Of a stretch of DNA of 64,000 nt, positions 1 to 13,142 are shown piece by piece. The translations under genes and the position numbers were made by a program. This DNA comes from Neckera pumila (taxonomy: Eukaryota > Streptophyta > Bryopsida > Hypnales > Neckeraceae), in NCBI GenBank assembly GCA_963969595.1, contig OZ018412.1, positions 5,086,501 through 5,150,500 on the forward strand, given 5' to 3'. A model generated the notes under the pieces. It did no database searches. It had not been told where the DNA came from and was given only the letters and a program-made list of their open reading frames with translations. Positions within the stretch are counted from its first letter, which is position 1. Each line of letters opens with the position of its first letter.

Positions 1-2149
1 GCTACAAGCCTTCTGCTTTCTAAAAGGCTTGCTGCTTTTTGTGGTAGTTCTGGACAAGATCGACCCTCCAACCTCCATCCTAGGTTTGTTGTTGCGTGGG
101 GGCGTTGCCGGAAAACATTTGCTTGCGTTTGCTTTCTTGTCTACAATTTTGGCAAAGTCCGGATATACCAAGGTGGGGCAAGGAAATTAGTTGCATGTGC
201 GTCTTCCTGGTGAGGTTGTGGTATCTTCATGGAGAAGGCTTGTGACTGATTGACTTGGATTTTGTTGTTTGTGCACTTTGAAAGGCAAGAACTTGTGTGG
301 GATTGTAATTTTGATGAGAATTTGCTATATGATCAGCTCTTGGTTACATTGATGGCGTTATGTTGGAGTTGGACTTTGTTGCAGTAGAAATGTTAGTCTT
401 ATTGGTAGTGGCAGGAAGTAATGCGTAGTTTGTACATCTTCATGGAAGCGGACTAGCTATGGTTTCTCTGAGGTTTATTCACCCCGTCTTGTTGGAGTTC
501 TAGAATAGCTTAAGGTTCCCAAACAAAATTAAATTACATCCATTTGACATGGTGTCACACTTGATGCCATGTCACATGATATAACTCTTTTGTTAAGATT
601 TTCAATGAACAAATTTTTTTTTGAGCAAAAATTTTGAATAAATAATTTTCAAATTTGAATTTTTGAAAATTAGTAGATTTTATAGGATTCTCTTAAGTTT
701 TCATATTCTATTCTTTTTCAATTTTTTTTTCAATTTTTCAAACATTCCCAATACCACTTTCATTTGGTATATAATAAATAAATGGTTATTCTTCTATTCC
801 AATGTAACTATAGCATTGCATTGATTTTTAATTGGTAAGACAATTTTAAAAATTAAGATAGAGACATTTAAAACATTGTTGTCACATTAGGCAAGTTAAG
901 TGGATCACCAGATGTTCCAAACGGGGGGACATATTGGATGGTTTGGTCAAAGCGGACAAACAATGTGACTACCTTAAAGTAGTCACTTTGGATAGGTCAA
1001 GGTCATCAGACGTCCCGGACAAGTGGGCAAATCAGACAATTAGGACAAACAATCTGTTCATTATGATAAATATGATTCAAAAGCACCACTTTTTCTAATC
1101 CTAATTGCTCTTTTGTTGATTTAGGATTTTTTGTATAAAATTGCAAGCAAGCTTGGTAGGATTTAAACCCAAGTCATTTTGCTACTTTGTAATGCACCAT
1201 TAGTTTTTTACAAATTTTTAAAGTTCAAAGTATAGAGTACCTACTTTCATCATTAGACCCCCTATCTTACATATGAGGCTTTTCCACCACAAGGCAAAAA
1301 ATCCCCTAGAATTAGGCCAATAGGAAGTGTATAGGACCCTCATCTAGTCCACCTTCCAAGCAATGGACTCCTTCACGTTTTCTGGTCAATTTTAATTAAA
1401 CAATCCTAAATGAAAGGAGGGTAGCACCCCCAAATCATCTAATTATGTGCCCTAAATTCCCCAAACCATCTTAACACATGTTTTAGAAGGGTACGATAAC
1501 CTCTTAGATCACAATTACAATAAAAACGCCTAATTTGGATCCTAAATGAGCTAGATTGCACCCCAAAAACTAATCACAGCACAACTCACTCACACCAAAT
1601 ACCTAACAACAACCATGCATTGATCCATGCACCTCACGAAAGTCCTTAAATCCAATGCTAACACATTCAACCCTTCATTTTGGGCAATTGAATTTTTACT
1701 CCCATGTGATCATTTCAACAACCCAATCTTAATTTAAATCCAATCTGGGCAGCGCTTTTGCATGTGCCCTAAGAACCCTAAAAAATAAAACTCACTAACT
1801 ATGCATTCTTTTTAGGCATTCACATCATACAATTCCATGGGAAAGTATACACACATGTAGAATCAAACATAGATTTTAATCATCACTACATTTAAATTCA
1901 TTTGGAATCACATGAACAATGAGAGATACAACACCATTCACCGCAGATAGGATAGTTGATTTCTCTCTGCAAAAAAAGTTGCCATTGCTTCATCCTTGCT
2001 TCAAATCAAATAAGCTTAGTTTCAATAGAAAGATAGCTTGAGGATCCAACTCTTCCCTGAGAATTAGCTCAATTCACCATTTTATCCTCCTAATTTCACT
2101 CTTCAAAAATGCCGCTCTCAATTGCAGCGTCAGCAGCCCCTCCTTGTAC
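1..2149. other. AT-rich stretch without a recognisable gene
   Basis: The first ~530 bases are less AT-rich than what follows and could be the end of a transposon or a transcribed flank, but no frame gives a recognisable protein. From ~530 on the sequence is AT-rich with many stops in all frames. I see no RNA gene or clear terminal repeats here. Confidence 0.5.
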
Positions 2150-2475
2150 CAAATCGGTTGTCTTGACCTCATTCTGGCTCCAAATTAGGCCAGCCATATT
2201 TTCTATAGAAGCTAACTTTAAGGTGCACCATCATCTAAATTCCAACTCCATCTGCTGGGCCAATCTTCCACGATTGCCTGTCAAAGCTGGCAGTCTTCAA
2301 TTGATACGGCAGCTGATCTCTTTGCACAAAATGGGTTGCCCCAAATTCATTCTTGATCCAAATCAGGCAAAATGTAGCTTTTCAAAAAGCTAATTTTAAG
2401 ATACACCACCCCTATAAATTTTAGCTCCATCCGCTTGGCCAATCTTCTATAGTTGCCCGTCAAAGTTGGCAACTC
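2150..2475. repeat. Two-copy tandem duplication, period about 179 bp
   Basis: The block around 2180-2300 recurs, diverged, around 2357-2475. Shared landmarks are CCAATCTTC followed by ATTGCC or GTTGCCCG and then GTCAAAG, at 2260 and 2439. A 94-codon open frame lies across the first copy but shows no family resemblance and is probably fortuitous. Confidence 0.6.
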
Positions 2476-5400
2476 CTTCCAATTTCAAAAAATCCTAATT
2501 CTCTTCAATCATTCCAAAAATCCGACCTAAAAAACCTCACCATTTTCTTCTATAAAACGATGAAACCTACTTGAAAAACTGTTTCTAATGAATCCCTACC
2601 CTAATCTTTAACCATTTATGCTTTAAACACCTATAAACCACATAATTTCTTCCAAAAACACACATCAAGAGAGAAAAAGAAAAAAAGAAGAAAAAAAGAA
2701 GAAAGCTTCTAACACTAAACTCCCACCCTAAGAGCCGTTAGTTTTAGATTCATCCAATAAAATTTCATCCCTACACTAATCTACTAAAAATTGCACTAAA
2801 TTGTGGAAAATTGTACTAATTTACTATAAAACGCGCGACTTTATTGTGAACCTCTCTAATTTAGTGTATATCTCACTATTTTATTATTTTTTTTGCTATT
2901 TTAGATTGTCTTTCACATTATTAATGTTCTAAAAGTTGTTCTAATTCTACTAATTTGTTTTACATTTTTTTATATTTGTAGTATTCTATTTCCATTTTTT
3001 CCACATTTAACCATTTGCCTAATTTAATTAAATTTGCATTTTACTTAATTTCTTTTTGATTTAAGATTTCTGCTTTTTCTGTAAACTTTTCACATCATTC
3101 TCGCATAATCGCAATTTCTAAAGTTCATACCTTTGCTATAAAATTTCCAATCCTACCTATTAGAAAATCCAATAATTCATGATTATAGCTTAAATTCATA
3201 CACCTAATAATTTCTAATTTGTAATTTCATCTAAATGGTCTAACTTTCTCTAATTCTAAGTTGTGAGCCAATATGGTGGCTCATATCACACTACTACAAA
3301 CAACTTACAACTTATGTCAATATTATTCACGCATTGGATTGGTTCAAAGTTTGTTGAAATTGCCTTCTCTTTGTTGACCCCTTTAACTGTTTATGGACCA
3401 CAGTGGCCTACACTTTAAAGTCTAGAGGATTTAGGGCATGAGAATGACTACATTTGGCAAATTTAGAATGGTTGCCTTGTGGGCACAATTGTCAATAAAA
3501 TTTAGAACTTTTTTTGGAGATGATCCAGCTTAACATGAAAATTCTATGGCTACACAAAAGGTTGTTTCCTTATGTTTCTATGTACATAAAACAAAGGCAA
3601 AGGAATACCAATATTCTATGTAATTTCAGTGTAATGCATGATAACTAGCCAGGCCAATATAGGGCAGTTGAGTATATTCTCTGAGTTGTGAGAGAGAGAG
3701 AGGTCACTGGATACTAGAGTTGTAGTTTTCTTGTGCGCTTTGGGCAATTCTTTAGTTGTTTACTAAATTTGCAATCGCACGGGCAATCGCACAAATCTAA
3801 AAGTGGTGGTGCGGACGTCTGGCTAAGGATTGTGACATTGGTGAGTTTTAGAGAGGGAGTTTAGGGGGGAAGCCAACGCCGGGAGCACTACAAGATGGAA
3901 GACAATGAAGCCAATATTCTATGCAAATCCAAGTTCAAAGACGCCACTAGTGTTACGGGAGAGTTGGTGCATTGTTTTAGGACCCGAAGTGTTTTTGAAG
4001 CAAGTGTTTCAAAGGTAGTTTTGTAGTTTAAGAAGGAATAGTCACTTAGAAACAAAGCCATGCCCAAGAAGGTGGAATTGGCAAAGAACATTTGCCACAA
4101 CAGTTTGCTATTGTTATTTATGCTACCTCCATCCAACAAAGATCTTGGGGTGGTATAAAGAAGCAATTTCCTGACTTAGTCAAGGACAACATCTGCAAAC
4201 ACATTTACCCAAGCACCACTCTTTCCAATAAAGAAGCTTGTGCGGTCTTGAAAGTTCAACTCCCAACCCCAGTCAACATTCAAAGCGCTTCTCTAGGAAG
4301 GATTCAAAGAGGTTAGTACTATGCCTAAAATTCATAAGTTTATTGAAACAATATATTTTCAAGCTATATATAGTTTGGCAAAAATTAACACATCCAAGTT
4401 AGCTAGCTTTTGAATTTACAAGATTTGTTGAAATCGAATGAGATTATTGCCAAAAAAATCTATTATTTTCTTCTTCTATCTTTTGTGATTTTTGGTGGAT
4501 CTTTTATGTTTCATGGCATGGTTTTGTTGAGGTAGAAGATTACTACAAGGGTGATACCAATGCATTCAATTTTCTTCAATGAATGACCTAGCCTTGTCCC
4601 ACAAATCCAAATTTGGGTTAATTGCATCATTGCTAAATGCTGAATGACAATGTTGAGCTTTTGTATTAGGGTGTAAAGTTGTTTCTGTATTGTACCTTGC
4701 CCCTTTAATCTTGATGTATTACAACAGTTTGGTCAAATTGCTCAAATTTTTTTTTTTTTTGAATTTTCTATTTCTTTTAGCTTCATTGGATGGGCACTTT
4801 TTTACTATAGTCATCATGAGGTTAAAGATAAAGGGTGATTGAGTTTCATTTAAAGAATCATGATTAGCATGAAGTTAGCTACTCTTTGTATACCAAAAAC
4901 ATGAATCTACTGCATATACAATACTGCAGTTTGATGGTAGTCAACATTATGAAGTCAAGCTATGGATCCTTCTACTACAATGAATTGATACAAAATGAAT
5001 ATCTTCATCAGACGTCAATAATTTTGATGCATAATTTCAAAATATATTCTAATCATTTGCTTAAGTAATACTTCATAGTTTGTTGCATTTAGCAACACGT
5101 TTGAATGTTCTTTTGGACTCCAAAATGTGCATTCTCAATTTCAAATCACTTTGCTTCTACCATATCAAAGCAATATTCACATAATCATACAACCAAAGAA
5201 ACATATTCAGAGGAAAATAATCTACAAACCAAAAAAAGACTCATTTAACACTGCATGTGCTACAATAAATGAACTTGAATCCACATTTCAACAAAGTACC
5301 AAATTGCATGTTGTAAACGGGTCTTTTTTTAGAATAATGATGAAATGAGCTATAGGAAAAGTTTATTAATATCTAGTGAAATATATACTCCACATTTTCT

Positions 5401-5993
5401 CCAATATCTTTTGACTGTTGTTAGATTGTACATCTTGTCCAATAGATATGTACATTACACAAGACATTGATGTTTCAAGTCAAATTGCAATATTAGATCA
5501 CAAAGTAGTCTAGGCAAGCTAATTTAGGCTTTCACTACCAAAACTCATGGGCATATATTGAATTCATAATTTTTCTAATGTTGTCCTCATGTTCTTCCAT
5601 TTGAATTGCTATGAGCTATGGAAGCTTGCAATCTCTATAAAATCAAGGGAAGATGTTGTGTTCAAATAATCTAAGCTCTATCATTCTTGACTCTTCCTAT
5701 ATTGTATAGATGCTTTTGCTATAAACCTAATATTTGCTCATGCTTCAGCTTGTATAGACCTTTGTAAATAATCTTCTTAGGATTGTAGATTTAGCTCTAG
5801 GAAGTGAAATCACTACCAGAGTATTTTCATATAGTTTTGTTGTGCTTAATGAGAAGCGTCATATATACTAGTAACTAATTTCATTAAGAATTTTAAATTG
5901 TCCAATTACTCTTTCAAAATATAATGATCATGTTTGAAAGTGGTTTCAATTAAATATGTAATTCTATTCTCTTCAATCTATAATCCTTCCATT
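2476..5993. other. AT-rich gene-free stretch
   Basis: Only short random open frames occur. A purine-only tract (AGA/GAA-rich) lies at about 2667-2705. A slightly more GC-rich patch at 3660-4320 shows no recognisable domain. No terminal repeats or RNA genes were identified. Confidence 0.45.
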
Positions 5994-6173
5994 GCAAGAA
6001 AAAGAGGTGGTTTAAATATAGTCCTATAAGTAATCAAACCTTTTAAGGAGATCTTTAGTAAAATTTTACTAGAAATACATGTGTTTTCAGTAAAATTTTA
6101 CCAAAATTATCCTTAAAAGATCATTATAGGACTATACTACTAAGACTGTACTTAAAACATCTCTTTTTCTTAT
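5994..6173. repeat. Short inverted-repeat (MITE-like) element
   Basis: The left side, with AAGAAAAAGAGGTGGTTTAA and then ATATAGTCCTATAA, is mirrored on the right by TTATAGGACTATA and later CTCTTTTTCTTAT. The inner segments CCTTTTAAGGA and TCCTTAAAAGA and the repeated AGTAAAATTTTAC also pair. The whole ~180 bp could fold into one imperfect hairpin. No clear target-site duplication was found, so the superfamily is open. Confidence 0.5.
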
Positions 6174-6299
6174 ACTGTTTAGCCATCAGCCTTAAAGGAC
6201 TTATTATAATTTGTAGTGAACTGCAATAATGCTTGTATAATTAAAAATTGCCATATGTTAGTCATTAACAACATCATTGGGGGGCTTATTTAAGGTGCA

Positions 6300-6640
6300 G
6301 TCTAATGATTCCTAAATTGGCTAAAATTAGTTGAGTTTCTATCCCAAAAAATCCTTGCGCTACTAGTACATGGTAAAAAAAAGGGCATTTAATGGAGACA
6401 TTTTAGCCAAATTGCAACAAACAATATAATTTGATAGCCAATTTGCAACTTCCTCCCCGTCATAATTAGCACCTATTTAGTCAATTTTGTATTATAGTAT
6501 TCCCAATAATCATTCACAAATTGCAAAATCCTTTCTTTTCTATTTTTTTTTATACTACTCACTCTCAAGATAGCTATAATTGATGCCTATTTGTCTTGAA
6601 GGTAGCACATTGCACTAAATTCCAGAAACTAGTTCTGGGA
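6300..6640 (+). repeat. Dispersed repeat copy A (inverse partner at 21.1-21.5 kb)
   Basis: This ~340-bp segment matches the reverse complement of 21128-21475 over nearly its whole length. Matching blocks include the CCTAAATTGGCTAAAATTAG end, CTTGCGCTACTAGTACA, AATCATTCACAA with AAAATCCTTTCTTTTCT, and GTAGCACATTGCACTAAA. It has no coding potential and is probably a non-autonomous transposon. The next inverted-repeat element starts almost exactly at its right end. Confidence 0.65.
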
Positions 6641-6641
6641 T

Positions 6642-6952
6642 CACTACACTAAAAATGATATTTAGTGTAGTATGACATTTAGTGTTTTACCCCCCTACTA
6701 GCCACAACACTAAATCTGAATTGTAGCGGATTTAGTGTTGTGTTGGACTTCAATGCGCCGCCTCCGCTCCTGTCGTCTCCTTCCCTGGCCTTTAACGTGT
6801 TCTAACACTAAATGTAAACCTTTTCAGATTTCAGATTTACCATAGAGCATATTTAGTGTTAGAAATTAGATTTAGTGTTACTTACTTATGATATTTAGTG
6901 TCAAGGTTCGTAATTAGTGTTGCCAACACTAAATATCATTTTTAGTGTAGTG
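6642..6952. mobile_element. Foldback/MITE with CACTACACTAAAAATG termini
   Basis: The element opens with CACTACACTAAAAATGATA and closes with the reverse complement, TATCATTTTTAGTGTAGTG. The interior repeats the core TTTAGTGT and its complement ACACTAAA about ten times in both orientations. The CACTA ends suggest a non-autonomous CACTA (En/Spm) derivative, but the 3-bp flanks do not match, so a target-site duplication is not shown. No coding capacity. Confidence 0.6.
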
Positions 6953-6958
6953 TGGTTA

Positions 6959-7088
6959 GAGCATCCGCATTGCAACACGCTAAAGCAAGACTCTAAAGAT
7001 TTTGCACCATTGATCTTTTAAGATCATCTAAGATCAATGGTGCAGACCCTTTAAAGTGTTGCTTCAGCGTGTTGCAGTAGGGCTGCTC
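6959..7088. repeat. Small inverted-repeat element with GAGCATC/GAGCAGC end
   Basis: The left end GAGCATCCGCATTGCAACAC and the right end (reverse complement GAGCAGCCCTACTGCAACAC) form a ~27-bp imperfect terminal repeat. The centre holds TGCACCATTGATCTT and its complement AAGATCAATGGTGCA. TTA precedes the left end, but no TTA follows the right end, so a Tourist-type duplication is not preserved. Confidence 0.5.
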
Positions 7089-8674
7089 ACACCATTTGAG
7101 GGGTACCCACCTTAAATGCTGCCCTTGTGCTCTCCACACTCTACCATTTCGTAGTGGAGTCGTGCGACCGTCAATCGGGGGCGCACGACCATTACAAGAC
7201 CCAAGGTGCGGTCGATTCACATCGACCGCAGGTCGGGAGCAGAAGAGTCAGACACGACAACAAAGTCCGCCTTCTCGGGACTCAATTTGCTTCTCACCAG
7301 CAGCAGTTTGTTTGTCGATCTGTAGCCAGGAATCCAGGATCCTAATTCCTAAGAAGATTGCAGGAATCCTGTTGAAAACCGACGCCGATTTTCACAGACA
7401 CCCTCCTGATTTCGCTGTCTCCAGCAATTTCATTACCACTTTCTGGCAATTTACTTGCGACAGCGTAGGAGGACAATTTCTACGTCTCCGTGTCGTTAGT
7501 GTTGGAAGCGCTGGATCCCTGCTGGATGGATGCCGCGATCGGGAGCTTTAGTATTCGTGCAAAGAGCTCGCCTTGGTTCTTGAATGTGGCTATGAAGGGA
7601 GTCAGCGGTTGTGTTGAAGGTGGAGATCATAAGACAACGAGATTATGAAGATTTGAGTCTTGGCTGTGGGTTCGGTAGCTTTTCTGCTCGGCAGAGGGCC
7701 ATTCTTGGAGTTGCATTTCTAGGGTCTGTTGTTCGCCCGGCCATTCTGGGGTTCTGTGAAAGGTAAGGTTACCTTGTTCTTATAGACAACGACAATTTTG
7801 CTGATCAATCGCACTGTTTGAGCGAGGAGAAGAGCTGAAATTTTAGGTCAGAGGATTAGCAAATGGAAGCGAATCACAATGTTAGTTGTTTAGTATTATC
7901 CTGATACTCCTATGAAATTTCATGGATTTTTAAAGTTGAAATTGAAACCTGATGTTGCCACTAAATGTCCTTTCGCTGAGCATCCTTTGAGCACGAAATG
8001 CATGAACTTCTAGGGGTTGCTTCAAAGACCTTTCAACTTCGATTGGTTATTTTGACAGTTTGTGATGATTTTACAAACTTTTTCCTTACCTTTTAGTGCT
8101 AATTTGAGCTGTTTCATTTTGAATTTACAATGACAATGTAGAGAAGGCTGAGGCTTGGTTACTCTACAATTACTTTCAAAGGAAGTGCGGAAGCTACATG
8201 TGCTGCTTTCTGCACTTCTCTGGAGTCTTTGTTCTTGTGCGATATCTAGTCGAATTGTATTTAGTCTTGAATGTTTTAGGGCACGACTGTGATGAGTAGC
8301 TGATCCGCATCAGATCAATAGTAATTATTCTGTTTCTCAAGATCTGTGTTGCCTCTGCAGGCCACTTGAAAGCTCCACAACTGTACTCGCCCCTGTCGTC
8401 TTTCCCTGATTTTCTTGCTCCGTTCTTTAGCAGTTTTGACCTAAGGTAGGGACACCAAAAATCGCCTCGTTTTTGCTGCGGAGCATAGTTCCTATTTTTT
8501 AGACCAGGCAAATTTTTGAATGTTGGCAAATGAAGGAGGATTTCAGGAGCATTCCCCATGGACATAGTATTGATGTTTACACTGCGACTATGCATTAATT
8601 GGGCTTGCTCATTGTTGAGTTGACTGATAATGTATTAATTTACATAAGGTGGCTTTGCAAAAGGTTATGGCGGG
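7089..8674 (+). promoter_or_regulatory. Upstream region and probable 5' leader of the esterase gene
   Basis: GC content rises compared with the DNA to the left. A good donor-like site, AAG|GTAAGG, lies at 7762/7763, so a non-coding first exon with a 5'-leader intron ending shortly before the start codon is possible. Open frames of 60-151 codons here resemble no family and overlap each other, so I do not call them genes. The exact transcription start cannot be seen. Confidence 0.35.
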
Positions 8675-11600
8675 ATGCAGGGGGAGGGTCCAGAGGATAA
8701 TTTGAAAGGCCCAAGTTCCAGTAGCGGGGTTAAGGCAGTGCCTATCAGTCTGCCACGCAATGAGAAGGCGCAGATGCTCAATGTCCAGCCTGACCATCTT
8801 TTGGTACTTGTCCATGGGATGCTTGCCAGGTCTGTTCGATCTCTTCCCTCAGCAAATTCATTTCACAAGTGCCCATTCTACAAATAGAAAGTCCAAATTT
8901 GGGGGTTAATAGTTTATCATAGTGACTTTCAAACATATGGAAAAAAAGTTTAGTACATGATTTCTTCTTTCTAATGATATATTTGTTACTTTCCTTGATG
9001 TCGACTTCCTGAATGATTTATTTTAACTCCTATACTTACTTCTCCATCTAGTGCTTACTTCTTTCATTAGCTTTAAAGACTTTAGTTTATGACGAAAGTT
9101 TGATTTTGAGTTGCAGTCCCAGCGATTGGAAATATGTGGAAAATGAGCTCAAGAGCCGACTCGGCAGTAAATTTTTAATTCACGGTAATTACGTTGGTTT
9201 CAGTATGCTTGAATGTGCTTCAGCGAGCACTCAGAACCATTGCTTTTAGCTGGTCTTGTTGCATATGTTTCTAGGGGTTCTAAGCATGGCTACCTACTGA
9301 TTATTCAATCGAATCTAGCATAGTAATTTTTATACGGTTTTTGTTCAAGAGTGTGCCTTGCTCTTCATCCACCATCAAGATTCCATAACAAGCTACGAAA
9401 TAATAGACGGTGAACTTCTGTTTCTGGATTTATCATTAGTTCACGTTACTCCGTGGTCTGTGATTCGTGTAATTCCCTCAGCAAGCGCGGTAAATTCGTT
9501 TCTGAACACCCTTGATGGCATTGACCAGGCTGGTCGCCGTCTTGCTTCAGAGGTAAAACTCAACTTATCATTAACTCTTGTCATCATTTATCTACCTTAT
9601 CATTAACAGGGTTTAAGTAATATGAGTACGCTTTAGGCATTTTTAAACAACACCAGTAGAGAATCTTCCCCGTGATCATGAGAAAGTAATCATAGGAACG
9701 TCTCTACACTGATTATGTGGAGATTCCCCTCGGGTTATAGGACGACGTTCTTACGATTACTGTGATCATACGGAGACTTCTGTATGAAATATAACAAAAT
9801 GAATTGGGTAATCAAAAAAATAAATGTTCCAGGAACTTTCAGGGAGAACGGGGTACTAATTGTTGGGTGACATTGTAATCAGATCGACCAAATTGTGGAG
9901 AAAGTGCCGTCTTTAGAGCGGATTTCCTTTATAGCTCACTCTTTGGGCGGTCTGTTTGTACGGTACGCTGTGGCGCTGCTGTACTCGACCAAAGATGATT
10001 TGCCTGAAGATATTGGGATACTAGAAGAGCTAGAGAGTAGAGTTGAGGATCTCCCTGTGTTTCGACGTCACCGAGAACCCAGGATTGCTGGTTTAGAAGC
10101 CGTGAATTTCATCACTCTGGCCAGTCCTCATTTGGGAGTGCGTGGAAAGAACCAGGTAAGTTATTTTCATTGACTGTAAGCAATTCGGAATTATAACAGT
10201 GAAGACATCCATAAGATCACTGCGACCCGAAGGAGACCTCGTCATGAATCGTTAGAGAGATATTTTTCAGGATGTTGTCAATATGTCCTTCACTCAATTT
10301 AACTTTACAGAGAACTTTGTTGTGTAATAATGCACCCTGATCTCTTTAATCTGACTGCCTGCGGTCCTAAACTAGTGACTAAGACTAAGTTTGCATGTCA
10401 GGAAGCGTGATACAGTCAATAATAGTGTGGCAAGTGTGCAGGATATTCAAGAATGTCATTTAGAGGTCATATTAAAGAGGTTTAATTGCATATGTATTTT
10501 TTTTGACTTGGGCTCCATCTTAAGCCTTTGTCATGTTATTGGTTTACAATTGTTTGTTGCTGTCAATGAAGTCTAAGACTGAGTTTGAAAGTGTAATTCT
10601 GTGTATCAGTTGCCATTCTTGCTGGGAGTGCCAGTATTGGAAAAGATTGCGGCTCCAGTTGGCCCTTTTTGTGTGGGGCGGACAGGAAAGCAACTTTTCT
10701 TGACTGACGGGAAGCCCAATGACCCTCCTCTACTCTTCCGCATGGTCTTGGATTGCTCAGAAGGTCTTTTCATGTACGTTCTCTTTCTGAGCTTAGTCAA
10801 TAGTTTGTTCCATGGTATTCTTTCATTAAACAGAATATTCTTGAAAGGAGCTATTAATATCTCGAGCTCATCTATTAATTCGAGGAGATTCAAGATATCC
10901 ATTAGGCTTTGGCATTTCTTTCTTTGAGACGTATCCTTGTACATTTGGAGTGCAAGAAATTAAGGGATTTGTACTAAGCCAACTTTTGTAGACATGTGTA
11001 ATATTGCTAACCATGACAAAAGCGTGGGGATTAGCATTACAGTAGAACATTATAAACTGTCATTGGAAAGCTTCATTGACAAGTACACTCATGTGCATGC
11101 TTTCTATGACATGGATTAATGGTTTGAAATTATATCATCGAAAGCTTAGTTTTGTGTAATCTTTGTTCAATTCGCAGATCTGCCTTGCGGGCTTTCAAGT
11201 CAAGGGCGGTATACGCAAACGTCAGTAATAATCGTATCCACAGTTCCGCAAAACACTTTCCATTCCATTCCTTCTTTTGATCTTTACGCTTCATTCCTGA
11301 AGTGTATCTTTCATGTTGTCAATCTTAGATTGAAGTGAATCTTATAAATCTCACCAGTAGTAGGAACAGAATACGGAGAGTTAGTAAGATAAACCATGTT
11401 GGTCTCAAGATTTCCTTGATGACAGTATAGAGTACTGAAATGGACTGAATCATTTTTCTAATAAAACTGAAATGATATAGAGAAGATTAACATTGCGACA
11501 AAGATGAAACGCACAAGCGATCGAGAATAGGTCCATCTTTTTCGTCCTGAGATGAAAGCCTGCAGATTTAGTCCATGAGTTTCGTTCAGTTTGCAACTAG

Positions 11601-13142
11601 TTGACCAGCCATGTATCGGAAAGCCATACCCTTTGACAAGATTCAGAGTTTGTACCAACGAGGAGTTTTTTGTTACATCATCATGCAAAACCAAAATCTT
11701 CTAGAGGTTGTACAATAAGGAATACAGGGAACTAAGAGTCTTGGGGGCCAAATGACTCTAGTGCTCCATTTTTTTGAATGTTTTTGAAATTTTGGAAGCC
11801 CGTAAATTTTGCATGTAAAGAATCTGGTCCGTACTGTGATATTATGAAAGAAGTTTTTCTTGACACTAGCGTCAGAGATGATGGGTTGGCGGACATCCTC
11901 AATCAGACGCGAGGGTGAACTTTCCAAGGTCAGTTCTATGGTCTCCCTCTGTTGTTTCTTATGTTTCATTACTTTCACTCGATGAAAAGCTGATATGACC
12001 GGTTGCAGCCTCCCAGGGCCACCATGCAAGGTTACAAGCATGTTGTAAATGTGGCGTTCTGTCCAGCAGTGGACAGTGATGCCCCTAGTTTTCAGCAAGA
12101 GTCTGCCCGAGGAAAAGCAGCAGCACAAGTTTCTCCCAGTACCAAAAAAGCTGCCTCGTACCATGTCAGGCTTGAAGGTATACCTATGTTAGCTGTAATG
12201 GTTTCCTTCTTGTTGGTACTTGCTTGCACGTTGCAGGGTTTCAGTAAAACTAGACTGATTTAGGGACATTTAGGCAATATCATAAAGAAGATCTTCCTCA
12301 TAATTCTACTTTCGTTCACAGTGGTCGTATAAAAGCTTCCTCTGGGGGGACCAGGGAATGATCAGTGTGCATTTAAGAAGATTTTTCCAGAAATCTTGAA
12401 GCAGATTCTCGTTGTGATTTTGTCTAACTAATAGTTCCTGAAACAGTAATTTACTGAAAACACTTAGTATTCTTCTGCCTACTGTCTCCCATAATGTTGC
12501 AATGCTCGATTGCTGACCCTGGATCACGGTGTGTGGAACAGAGGAGATGGTGCGAGGGCTGCAGCAGGTGAGCTGGCGAAAGGTCGACGTTAGTTTGCAC
12601 TCTGCTTTGTGGCCTTTCTTGGCCCAAAATGCCATCACTGTAAGTTTGTCATCCAACAGTAAGAATTCTAGCAAATAATCATGAGCTAAAAGGTAGACGC
12701 ACAGTTTGATCGATATATGATCATATTCGTTACATTTGATAAACTCTACAAAAAGGGCATTAATAACTTCCAACAAAGGACTGATGCAGTTTTGGTCGTC
12801 CAACTAAAACCTCAAAGCAACCAGCTGAACCTCAAATCAATTTTAGATTTTGGGCATGTGAACATCACATTTTTTCACTCTGAAATATTGCCAGTTTGCA
12901 AAAATAATCATCCTGGCTTAGATTTTGGACTGACACTTATGACACTCTAATATGTGTCAAATGAAAGAATAGGAGAATCTATTGTGAAATTTTTTCAAAC
13001 ACAGGTTAACTCGCCATTTCTACTTGGTTCTTGGGATTAGGTAAAGGCAGAGTGGATACATCATGGAGCAGGAGTGATTGCGCATGTGGCTGATACTCTG
13101 AGAAAGCAAGAGCAGACTGTTTTCTTCGAAGCAAGCTTATAG
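8675..13142 (+). CDS. Putative serine esterase/lipase, DUF676 alpha/beta-hydrolase family, ten exons
   Basis: Ten exons join to 1,206 nt (401 residues plus TAG) with consistent phases and GT-AG borders: 8675-8829, 9117-9184, 9482-9552, 9883-10155, 10610-10773, 11178-11224, 11870-11928, 12009-12177, 12542-12639, 13041-13142. The product resembles plant DUF676 esterases such as Arabidopsis At1g29120 from end to end. It has a VHGML oxyanion-type motif at residues 46-50 and AHSLGG with nucleophile Ser118. ASPHLGVRG, GYKHVV and the C-terminal GAGVIAHVAD are also present. Family members hydrolyse ester bonds of lipids, but substrate and compartment are not evident here. Oddity: the usual YDHMVGWRTSSIRRE segment reads SEMMGWRTSSIRRE (residues 261 onward), so the Asp is Glu and the following His is missing. 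Exon 7's acceptor (TAG|C at 11869/11870) was chosen on phase and homology and is the least certain border. The ATG at 8675 is the most plausible start, but an upstream coding exon cannot be excluded. Confidence 0.9.

Noticed and set aside
3660..4320. Possible LTR retrotransposon end
   Set aside because: No paired long terminal repeat, primer-binding site or gag/pol sequence was found in the window.
7096..7551. 151-codon plus-strand frame
   Set aside because: Overlapping frames compete and none matches a family. GC-rich leader sequence often gives such frames.
8194..8595. 133-codon minus-strand frame upstream of the esterase gene
   Set aside because: It lies in the probable 5' leader intron, has no recognisable domain and no supporting context.
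12306..12803. 165-codon minus-strand frame
   Set aside because: It is antisense to esterase exon 9 (12542-12639), whose sense frame is strongly conserved, and shows no domain.
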